Assembly: GCA_964443435.1 (NCBI GenBank)
Contig: CAYUCW010000057.1
Location: 1 to 12,011 of the forward strand
Length of the DNA stretch: 12,011 nt
From: Pseudaquidulcibacter sp964443435
Lineage (GTDB): Bacteria > Pseudomonadota > Alphaproteobacteria > Caulobacterales > Aquidulcibacteraceae
Direction: 5' to 3'
Below the pieces are notes generated by a model. That model was not told the DNA's origin and made no database searches. It was given only the letters and a program-made list of their open reading frames with translations. Shown piece after piece: positions 6,446 through 12,011 of this stretch; the stretch's first letter is position 1; each line of letters starts with the position of its first letter. Made by a program: the position numbers and the translations under genes.

Positions 6446-7471
6446 ATGAAACACAAAATTTTTCTTACATTTAATATGTTATTCCTCAGCTCTTGCGCAT
6501 CTTTGATGGGTGATAAAGGGCCTATGATAACCCCAATTGCCGAGACCGTGCCGGTTGGTGTGGCGGGCGATGCCGCCGATGATCCTGCTATATGGTTGTC
6601 AAAAGATGGCATGTCGTCACGAATAATAGGGACACAGAAAAAAGGCGGCATTTATTTATATAATCTTCAAGGCGAAATTACCCAAGAAATCCTTGGCGGT
6701 AAACCTAATAATATTGATATAAGAAATGATTTTGCTTGGTCTGAAAACCTTAAAGCCCCAATTATTGTTACAAGTGATAGAATTGATAATACGGCGGCGG
6801 TTTATCGTTTTGATGAAGCCAAGAAAGAATTAGAAACCAATCCTATCTTAAGAATTAATAGTGGCTTTGCTGAAATCTATGGAATTTGCATTGGTAATTT
6901 TGCAGGACAGACTTTAATTGGCGCAACTTCCAAAATTGGCGAATTTAAGCTTTTTAAAATTGAAAATAATAATGGCTTGAATGCAAAACTTATCGGTCAA
7001 ACCGCACTTGGTTCAATTTCGGAAGGCTGTGTTTTTGATGATGAAAAGCAAAAAATCTATGTTTCACAAGAATTAGTCGGTATTTGGCAATTATCAATTA
7101 ATGGCGATGTTTTGGATAAAAAGCTTATTGATGATGTCAAAAGCCCATATTTAAAAGCCGATATTGAAGGGCTTAGTATTTGGAAAAAAGATGGAAAAGC
7201 TTATTTAATAGCTTCGGTTCAAGGCAAAAGCCAATTTGCGATTTATGATATACTATCTGAGCCTAAATACTTAAAAAACATTAAAATAAGTGCAAATCCA
7301 AAATTTGATAGGGTTACAACCACTGATGGACTTGATGTCCATTCAGGTGATTTTGGCAATGGCCTTAATAATGGTATTATGGTTGTTCAGGATGATAAAA
7401 ATACCAATCCAAGCGCAACGCAAAACTTTAAAATTATTGATTTTAATAGCGTTTTAAACTCTCTTAACTAA
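6446..7471 (+). CDS. Beta-propeller phytase (3-phytase), lipoprotein
   Basis: This enzyme hydrolyses phosphate from phytate (inositol hexakisphosphate), usually as a calcium-dependent six-bladed beta-propeller. The 341-residue protein starts with a lipoprotein signal peptide: a positive MKHK, a hydrophobic stretch and the lipobox LSSC with Cys17. The +2 residue is Ala, which fits outer-membrane placement. Family hallmarks in order are GDAADDPAIW (41-50), NNID, ISEGCVFDD with YVSQELVGIW, ADIEGLSIW and, near the end, TTDGLDVHSGDFG. The acidic residues in these match calcium- and phosphate-binding sites known in this family. I chose the ATG at 6446 because a TTG at 6410 would spoil the signal peptide; neither has a clear Shine-Dalgarno. 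It is divergent from the receptor and ends 10 bases from the convergent membrane-protein gene. Confidence 0.9.
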   Translation: MKHKIFLTFNMLFLSSCASLMGDKGPMITPIAETVPVGVAGDAADDPAIWLSKDGMSSRIIGTQKKGGIYLYNLQGEITQEILGGKPNNIDIRNDFAWSENLKAPIIVTSDRIDNTAAVYRFDEAKKELETNPILRINSGFAEIYGICIGNFAGQTLIGATSKIGEFKLFKIENNNGLNAKLIGQTALGSISEGCVFDDEKQKIYVSQELVGIWQLSINGDVLDKKLIDDVKSPYLKADIEGLSIWKKDGKAYLIASVQGKSQFAIYDILSEPKYLKNIKISANPKFDRVTTTDGLDVHSGDFGNGLNNGIMVVQDDKNTNPSATQNFKIIDFNSVLNSLN

Positions 7472-7481
7472 TGCCTTTAAA

Positions 7482-8030
7482 TTAATGCTTAGTATGCGTA
7501 AGCTTATCAACATAGGCAATACCAATTGCCGATAGAATAAATACGCAATGAATAATGGTTTGCCACATTACCGCCTCAGACGTTATATGTGAATTTGGCG
7601 CACCAATTTGCGAAGCTTCGATAAAAGTCCTTAGCAAGTGAATTGAAGATATGCCAATAATCGCCATTGCAAGCTTAACTTTTAAAACGCCGGCATTTAC
7701 ATGATCAAGCCATTCTGGCTGATCTGGGTGGCCATTTAAATTAAGCTTTGAAACAAAGGTTTCATAACCGCCAACAATAACCATAATCAAAAGATTAGAT
7801 ATCATCACAACATCAATTAAGCCTAAAACCACAAGCATAATTTGCTGTTCTGAAAATGATACTGCGTGCGTTAATAAATGCCATAATTCATAAAGGAATT
7901 TATAGACATAAACACCCTGTGCCCCAATAAGCCCAACATATAATGGCAATTGAAGCCAACGACTGGCAAAAATTATTGATGGAATAAATGCAAGTTTTTG
8001 TGGTTGAGGAGTGGGTTCGATATTGGTCAT
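7482..8030 (-). CDS. UPF0114/YqhA-family inner-membrane protein
   Basis: A 182-residue membrane protein of the YqhA (TIGR00645/UPF0114) family, whose function is not settled. An N-terminal cytoplasmic stretch of about 15 residues is followed by hydrophobic segments near 25-48 (LQLPLYVGLIGAQGVYVYKF), 64-86 (MLVVLGLIDVVMISNLLIMVIVGGYE, a typical family signature), 115-135 (LKVKLAMAIIGISSIHLLRTFIE) and 155-175. The loop FVSKLNLNGHPDQPEWLDHVN is also typical. No Shine-Dalgarno is visible before the ATG. A perfect TATAAT lies on the minus strand at 8106-8101 without an obvious -35 partner. It shares its divergent intergenic region with acnB. Confidence 0.85.
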   Translation of the reverse strand: MTNIEPTPQPQKLAFIPSIIFASRWLQLPLYVGLIGAQGVYVYKFLYELWHLLTHAVSFSEQQIMLVVLGLIDVVMISNLLIMVIVGGYETFVSKLNLNGHPDQPEWLDHVNAGVLKVKLAMAIIGISSIHLLRTFIEASQIGAPNSHITSEAVMWQTIIHCVFILSAIGIAYVDKLTHTKH

Positions 8031-8079
8031 GGTTTGAAAATAGTGTTGATTATTAAAAATTCAAGGAAAATCTTATGTT

Positions 8080-8108
8080 TTGCAAGATTAATTTTGAAGA
8101 ATTATAGT
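8080..8108 (+). promoter_or_regulatory. Candidate sigma-70 promoter for acnB
   Basis: TTGCAA (8080-8085) and TATAGT (8103-8108) are spaced by 17 bases, matching the consensus at 4 and 5 of 6 positions. Transcription would begin near 8115 and give a leader of about 230 bases containing the stem-loops at 8186-8263. The -10 hexamer overlaps a minus-strand TATAAT, so the two divergent promoters may compete. Confidence 0.35.
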
Positions 8109-8185
8109 TTCTACTCATTATGCAAACCATATAAGAAATTTCACATAAGATACTATTAATATTAACCAATTAAGCCTAAGTAATT

Positions 8186-8272
8186 GGGTGGTAATTACGC
8201 CAATTTGGTGTATAACCAAACTACCCCCTGCCTATATGCTGTAAGGGCACACCCTTGAGGGGGCATTGTTTT
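8186..8272 (+). promoter_or_regulatory. Structured acnB leader with alternative stems, attenuator-like
   Basis: GGGTGGT (8186-8192) can pair with ACTACCC (8220-8226), with one G-T wobble, around an inner hairpin TTTGGT-GTATA-ACCAAA (8204-8220). The overlapping CCCCCT (8224-8229) can instead pair with AGGGGG (8258-8263), closing over AAGGG-CACA-CCCTT (8243-8256) and followed by TTGTTTT (8266-8272), a terminator-like arrangement. The two pairings share 8224-8226 and cannot form together. This fits an attenuator or riboswitch-like control, but no known riboswitch class is recognised, and a degenerate palindromic repeat is the main alternative. Confidence 0.4.
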
Positions 8273-8310
8273 ATAACCCGCCTTTTATCTTTCATGATAG
8301 AGGCATTTTC

Positions 8311-8328
8311 TATTGTCTTTTGACAATA
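8311..8328. promoter_or_regulatory. Perfect 7-bp palindrome immediately upstream of the acnB ribosome binding site
   Basis: TATTGTC-TTTT-GACAATA is a perfect inverted repeat with a four-base centre, ending three bases before the AGAGGA ribosome binding site (8332-8337). As DNA it could be an operator for a dimeric regulator. As RNA it would be a small AU-rich hairpin next to the ribosome binding site. The regulator is unknown. Confidence 0.4.
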
Positions 8329-8342
8329 CTAAGAGGATAAAC

Positions 8343-10925
8343 ATGTTAGAAGCATATCGTAAACACGTAGAAGAACGCGCCGCACTTGGCATTCCGCCAC
8401 TTCCGCTTGATGCCGCGCAAACCGCCGCCCTTATTGAGCTTATTAAAGCGCCGCCAGTTGGCGAAGAAGAATTTTTGCTTGACCTTTTAACCCATCGCGT
8501 ACCCCCAGGTGTTGATGATGCCGCGCATGTAAAAGCGGCTTTTCTTGCGGTTGTTGCCGATGGTGAACTTAATGTTCCGCTTATTTCGCGTGAAAAAGCC
8601 ACTGAATTATTGGGAACAATGGTTGGCGGCTACAATGTTAAGCCATTAATTGATTTATTAAAAGATGAGAAGGTTGGCAAAATTGCCGCCGAAGCTTTGA
8701 AAAAAACGCTTCTTATGTTTGACTTCTTCCATGATGTTGCCGAACTAGCAAATGGTGGCAATGAAAACGCCAAAGAAGTTATAGAATCTTGGGCAAATGC
8801 GGAATGGTTTACAAGCCGCCCGAAAGTTGCCGAAAAAATCACGGTTACGGTTTTCAAAGTAACTGGCGAAACTAATACTGATGATTTATCACCTGCGCCT
8901 GACGCTTGGTCGCGCCCTGATATTCCGCTTCATTATCTTGCAATGCTTAAAAATAAGCGCGACGGCATCACGCCTGAAGAAGATGGTGTTCGTGGTCCTA
9001 TGAAATTTATCGAAGACTTAAAAGCCAAAGGTAATTTGGTTGCTTATGTTGGTGATGTTGTTGGCACGGGTTCAAGCCGTAAATCGGCAACCAATTCGGT
9101 TATTTGGGCAACTGGCGAAGATATTCCATACGTGCCGAATAAGCGTTTTGGCGGCGTAACTTTGGGCGGAAAAATCGCACCAATTTTCTTTAACACCCAA
9201 GAAGATTCAGGCGCACTTCCTATCGAGGTTGATGTTTCAAAACTTAATATGGGCGATGTAATTGATATTTACCCATATGAGGGCAAAATCACCAAAGATG
9301 GCGCGACGATTGCTGAATTTGAATTAAAATCGCCTGTGATTTTAGACGAAGTTCAAGCGGGCGGCCGTATTAATCTTATTATTGGTCGTGGTCTTACTAC
9401 TAAGGCGCGTGAGTTTTTAAAACTACCTGCAACTGATATATTCCGTCTTCCTGCGGTGCCAAGTGATACTGGCAAAGGATATACTTTGGCGCAAAAAATG
9501 GTGGGTCGTGCTTGTGGCCTACCTGAAGGCAAAGGTATTCGCCCTGGCACTTATTGCGAGCCTAAAATGACTACGGTTGGCTCGCAAGATACAACGGGCC
9601 CAATGACGCGCGATGAATTAAAAGACTTGGCGTGCCTTGGTTTCTCTGCGGATTTAGTGATGCAGTCTTTCTGCCATACTGCCGCTTATCCAAAACCTGT
9701 TGACGTGGTTACGCACCGCGACTTACCGGCATTTATTTATAATCGCGGCGGCGTTTCACTTCGCCCAGGGGACGGGGTTATCCATTCATGGTTAAACCGC
9801 CTTCTTTTACCTGACACAGTTGGTACAGGCGGCGACAGCCATACACGCTTCCCGATTGGTATTTCATTCCCTGCTGGCTCTGGCCTTGTGGCATTTGCGG
9901 CGGCAACTGGCGTTATGCCGCTTGATATGCCTGAATCAGTGCTTGTAAGATTCAAAGGTGAAATGAACCCAGGGATTACACTTCGTGATCTTGTTCATGC
10001 CATTCCTTATTATGCAATTAAAGCAGGTCTTTTAACTGTTGCTAAAGCGGGTAAAATTAATGTGTTCTCTGGTAAAGTGCTTGAGATTGAGGGTTTACCA
10101 AATCTAAAAGTCGAGCAAGCCTTTGAATTAACCGATGCCTCGGCGGAGCGTTCGGCGGCAGGCTGTACAGTTAAGCTTAATAAAGAGCCAATCATTGAAT
10201 ATATGACATCAAACATTGTATTAATGAAAAATATGATTGCCGATGGTTATAAGGATGATCGCACACTTGCCCGTCGTATTAAAGCTATGGAAGATTGGAT
10301 TGCCAATCCTAATCTTCTTGAAGCCGATAAGGATGCGGAATATGCGGCAATTATCGAAATTGATCTTGCGGACATAAAAGAGCCAGTTCTTTGTGCGCCA
10401 AATGATCCAGATGATGCAAGATTATTATCAGAAGTAGCAAATACAAAAATCGATGAAGTATTTATTGGTTCATGCATGACAAATATTGGCCATTTCCGCG
10501 CGGCGTCTTTCTTGCTTAAAAACAAAAAAGATTTACCAACGCGTTTATGGGTCGCACCGCCAACCAAAATGGACGAAAGCGAACTTACTAAAGAAGGTCA
10601 TTATTCAACATTTGGAACCGCAGGCGCAAGAACCGAAATGCCAGGCTGTTCATTATGTATGGGTAACCAAGCGCAAATCCGTGAAGGCTCTACGGCGGTT
10701 TCAACTTCGACCCGTAACTTCCCGAACCGTTTGGGTAAAAATACCAATGTATTCCTTGCCTCTGCGGAATTATCGGCAATTGCTTCAAAGCTTGGTCGCT
10801 TACCAACTGTTGAAGAATATATGGCGGATATGGGCGTGGTTAATGCGGCCGGCGCCGAGATTTATCGTTATATGAACTTTAATGAAATTGAAGAATATAA
10901 TGATAAGGCAAATGAAGTAGCCTAA
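8343..10925 (+). CDS. acnB: Aconitate hydratase B (bifunctional aconitase / 2-methylisocitrate dehydratase type)
   Basis: Aconitase B interconverts citrate and isocitrate in the TCA cycle using a 4Fe-4S cluster. From the ATG at 8343 it has 860 residues, against 865 in E. coli. The order is the AcnB type: an N-terminal HEAT-like domain (1-160), the swivel domain with TNTDDLSPAPDAWSRPDIPLH and GVTLGGKIAPIFF, then the catalytic domains with FCHTAAYP, GGDSHTRFP and PESVLVRFKGEMNPG. Cluster ligands are Cys711 in IGSCMTNIGHFRAA and Cys769 and Cys772 in MPGCSLCMGNQAQ, at nearly the same positions as in E. coli. AGAGGA seven bases before the ATG supports this start over a TTG at 8313. It is monocistronic between a structured leader and strong terminators. 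E. coli AcnB is also an iron-sensing RNA-binding protein; whether this one is cannot be told. Confidence 0.97.
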   Translation: MLEAYRKHVEERAALGIPPLPLDAAQTAALIELIKAPPVGEEEFLLDLLTHRVPPGVDDAAHVKAAFLAVVADGELNVPLISREKATELLGTMVGGYNVKPLIDLLKDEKVGKIAAEALKKTLLMFDFFHDVAELANGGNENAKEVIESWANAEWFTSRPKVAEKITVTVFKVTGETNTDDLSPAPDAWSRPDIPLHYLAMLKNKRDGITPEEDGVRGPMKFIEDLKAKGNLVAYVGDVVGTGSSRKSATNSVIWATGEDIPYVPNKRFGGVTLGGKIAPIFFNTQEDSGALPIEVDVSKLNMGDVIDIYPYEGKITKDGATIAEFELKSPVILDEVQAGGRINLIIGRGLTTKAREFLKLPATDIFRLPAVPSDTGKGYTLAQKMVGRACGLPEGKGIRPGTYCEPKMTTVGSQDTTGPMTRDELKDLACLGFSADLVMQSFCHTAAYPKPVDVVTHRDLPAFIYNRGGVSLRPGDGVIHSWLNRLLLPDTVGTGGDSHTRFPIGISFPAGSGLVAFAAATGVMPLDMPESVLVRFKGEMNPGITLRDLVHAIPYYAIKAGLLTVAKAGKINVFSGKVLEIEGLPNLKVEQAFELTDASAERSAAGCTVKLNKEPIIEYMTSNIVLMKNMIADGYKDDRTLARRIKAMEDWIANPNLLEADKDAEYAAIIEIDLADIKEPVLCAPNDPDDARLLSEVANTKIDEVFIGSCMTNIGHFRAASFLLKNKKDLPTRLWVAPPTKMDESELTKEGHYSTFGTAGARTEMPGCSLCMGNQAQIREGSTAVSTSTRNFPNRLGKNTNVFLASAELSAIASKLGRLPTVEEYMADMGVVNAAGAEIYRYMNFNEIEEYNDKANEVA

Positions 10926-10930
10926 TCCGA

Positions 10931-11030
10931 TTGTCATCCCCGAAAATCCAATGGATTTATCGGGGATCTTTTTATAAAGTGTACGAACCAAAGAGATCCC
11001 CGATATTTTTTCAAAATTCGGGGATGACAA
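10931..11030. repeat. Inverted pair of ATCCCCGA...TCGGGGAT hairpin repeats
   Basis: Two copies lie head to head, with TTGTCATCCCCGA (10931-10943) and TCGGGGATGACAA (11018-11030) as outer ends. Copy 1 (10936-10967) is ATCCCCGA, an inner stem AAATCC-AAT-GGATTT, one bulged A, then TCGGGGAT. Copy 2 (10996-11025), read on the minus strand, is ATCCCCGA, inner stem ATTTT-GAA-AAAAT, one bulged A, TCGGGGAT. The arms are identical, while the inner stems differ but still pair. Similar TCATCCCCGA-type repeats are widespread in Alphaproteobacteria. Copy 1 is followed by TTTTT (10969-10973) on the plus strand and can act as the first acnB terminator. Confidence 0.75.
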
Positions 11031-11058
11031 AAGCCCAAGGGAAACCTTGGGCTTTTTT
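11029..11058 (+). terminator. Strong intrinsic terminator downstream of acnB
   Basis: AAAAGCCCAAGG (11029-11040), a GAAA tetraloop and CCTTGGGCTTTT (11045-11056) form a 12-bp stem followed by T through 11058. The minus-strand reading also ends in TTTT, so it could serve the convergent nuclease gene as well. It lies about 105 bases past the acnB stop, after the hairpin repeat pair. Confidence 0.9.
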
Positions 11059-11074
11059 GCTTAGGACTGATTGG

Positions 11075-11122
11075 CCTCCCCCGCACGCGGGGGAGGTGTC
11101 AGCGATTGCTGACGGAGGAGGG
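11075..11122 (+). repeat. GC-rich two-hairpin intergenic repeat, copy 2 (short-loop variant)
   Basis: CCTCCCCCGC-AC-GCGGGGGAGG (11075-11096) is followed by the hairpin GTCAGC-GATT-GCTGAC (11098-11113) and GGAGGAGGG. It matches the element at 93-175 in order and in conserved words, but the first loop is 2 bases instead of about 38 and the second stem has a different but still paired sequence. It ends two bases before the stop codon of the convergent nuclease gene. Confidence 0.8.
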
Positions 11123-11124
11123 AA

Positions 11125-11871
11125 TTATGGCGCGAAATTTTCAATAATATTTTTTGCGTGGTCGATATTATTTCCGGTGAAATTATTGAGCCATTCCTTA
11201 TAAGAGAAAAATTCAAATTCAACTTCATCACCTTTCACAAAGTTTTTGAAAGTTTCCGCCTCTATCTTATGAATTTTGAAGATTTCCTTATTTATTTCTT
11301 TGCCTTTTAATTCTTTTGGTTCGGCAAAAAGATAAACCAAGTATGGGCGTTTATTCTTTCTTTTTCCTTCGGTTACTAAACCAAAACCGTGTTTGATTAA
11401 TTGCACCGCATCAAGATATTTAAAGCTTATTTCTTTTTTGGAAATTTTATCGCGCAAATCTTCAAATCTTTTCATATTATCGCCCCAAACAGGACGCCAA
11501 TACGCTTCAGAGAGCTTTATATTTTTGGCATCTCTATATGGTTCAAAACGCTTTGATTCTATACCAAAAATTTGATCTTTGGTTTCAACAAACGCATCAA
11601 GCCACGGATGTTTGCCGCCGCGCCATGGAAATCTTGCGGAATATTCAATATCAACACTTATCGGTTTTGAATTAAATTTTAGATTTGGGAAACTTGGCAA
11701 TTCATCTGGTTTATAGTTATAAAATGCAAAACTATTTACTGCTAATGCCGCCGAGCTTTCAGGGTTTAAAAATTTCCCGCTTTCTATTTCATTACCGCCT
11801 GCAGCTTTCAGTCTTTCAATTACATAATTTGGATTAATCCCCTTGAGTAGATTAAGATTTTCTTCTTTCAT
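11125..11871 (-). CDS. PD-(D/E)XK nuclease, probable restriction endonuclease (PGN_0703-like)
   Basis: A 248-residue soluble protein with a PD-(D/E)XK-type core: Glu76 in VDIEYSAR, Asp92 in HPWLDAFVE, then a strand ending in the E-x-K of IFGIESKRFEP (Glu105, Lys107). Downstream conserved-looking stretches are AYWRPVWGDNMKRFEDLRD and LDAVQLIKHGFGL, which resemble the PGN_0703 family of putative restriction endonucleases as I recall it. That family name is a recollection, while the D...ExK pattern is visible. AAGGA six or seven bases before the ATG supports the start. The coding sequence is AT-rich and lysine-rich compared with acnB and pnt, and it is bounded by dispersed repeats, so recent acquisition is plausible. 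A DNA-repair or other structure-specific nuclease remains possible. Confidence 0.65.
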   Translation of the reverse strand: MKEENLNLLKGINPNYVIERLKAAGGNEIESGKFLNPESSAALAVNSFAFYNYKPDELPSFPNLKFNSKPISVDIEYSARFPWRGGKHPWLDAFVETKDQIFGIESKRFEPYRDAKNIKLSEAYWRPVWGDNMKRFEDLRDKISKKEISFKYLDAVQLIKHGFGLVTEGKRKNKRPYLVYLFAEPKELKGKEINKEIFKIHKIEAETFKNFVKGDEVEFEFFSYKEWLNNFTGNNIDHAKNIIENFAP

Positions 11872-11958
11872 TTATATTCCTTCGATTATGTTTTTTATAT
11901 TAGAATATCAGTATGTCATTTTTGGTCACATTAAAACTTTAAATTTAATTTATTTTTA

Positions 11959-11987
11959 TTGTCAGACTTTTGAAATAAATATATAAA
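11959..11987 (+). promoter_or_regulatory. Near-consensus sigma-70 promoter for a gene entering the right edge
   Basis: TTGTCA (11959-11964) and TATAAA (11982-11987) are separated by exactly 17 bases and each matches 5 of 6 consensus positions. The start would be near 11994, leaving a very short leader before the start codon at 12006. Confidence 0.55.
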
Positions 11988-12005
11988 GTCCAAAAGAGGG
12001 ATGAA

Positions 12006-12011
12006 ATGACA
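12006..12011 (+). CDS. Start of a divergent gene cut off by the window edge
   Basis: ATGACA (Met-Thr) follows AGAGGG (11995-12000) by five bases and lies just after the promoter at 11959-11987. The ATG at 12001 is excluded because it reads Met-Lys-stop. Only two codons are visible, so no product can be named. Its position, divergent from a restriction-type nuclease, makes a partner such as a methyltransferase worth checking. Confidence 0.35.

Noticed and set aside
8224..8263. Third copy of the two-hairpin GC-rich repeat
   Set aside because: It shares C-rich and G-rich arms but lacks the GGGGRAGGTG and ACGGARG words that define the other two copies.
8160..8280. A tRNA or other known structured RNA in the acnB leader
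   Set aside because: No cloverleaf, anticodon arm or CCA end can be folded, and the stems do not match a riboswitch class I know.
10486..10875. 129-codon plus-strand frame inside acnB
   Set aside because: It lies wholly within acnB in another frame and has no recognisable domain; the aconitase frame contains the conserved cluster cysteines here.
10931..11203. Plus-strand open frame after acnB
   Set aside because: It crosses the hairpin repeats, the terminator and the antisense of the nuclease gene end, so it is a by-product of repeat sequence.

Overview
The window looks like a chromosomal segment from a low-GC, Gram-negative alphaproteobacterium. The evidence is the three-gene form of proton-translocating transhydrogenase (pntAA-pntAB-pntB, as in Rhodospirillum), an outer-membrane TonB-dependent receptor, a lipoprotein phytase, and GC-rich palindromic intergenic repeats of a kind common in that class. 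This assignment is inferred from gene content, not from a marker gene. An uncultured lineage is possible.

Layout. 1-54 may be the last codons of a plus-strand gene. 55-465 is non-coding and packed with stem-loops: a GC-rich two-hairpin repeat (93-175), the pnt operon terminator (216-245), a long inverted repeat (258-295), a palindromic element (308-348), a second copy of the last codons of pntB (355-397) and another GC-rich palindromic element (398-463). 466-3339 on the minus strand is the pntAA-pntAB-pntB operon, with a NUDIX hydrolase (3500-3910) upstream of it in the same direction. 4001-6316 (minus) is a TonB-dependent receptor with its own terminator. Divergent from it is a beta-propeller phytase lipoprotein (6446-7471), and the space between them carries two related TTG(T/A)CAG sites. 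7482-8030 (minus) is a UPF0114/YqhA-type membrane protein converging on the phytase. A 312-base divergent intergenic region then holds a structured leader in front of acnB (8343-10925), the 4Fe-4S aconitase B. After acnB come two covarying hairpins, a textbook terminator and a second copy of the GC-rich two-hairpin repeat, which abuts the stop codon of a PD-(D/E)XK restriction-type nuclease (11125-11871, minus). A near-consensus promoter and ribosome binding site at the right edge point to a divergent gene starting at about 12006.

Function. Most of the window is housekeeping: transhydrogenase makes NADPH using proton-motive force, aconitase B runs the TCA cycle, and the NUDIX enzyme hydrolyses nucleotide derivatives. 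The receptor and phytase form a plausible phosphate-scavenging module: the phytase releases phosphate from phytate and the receptor may import phytate or its products. The nuclease, flanked by repeats, is the most accessory-looking gene.

Most unusual signals: (1) the 3' end of pntB is duplicated in frame around a palindromic element, and all nucleotide differences between the two copies are synonymous; (2) the acnB leader has mutually exclusive stems resembling an attenuator; (3) two hairpin repeat families keep their arms while their inner stems change in a compensated way.
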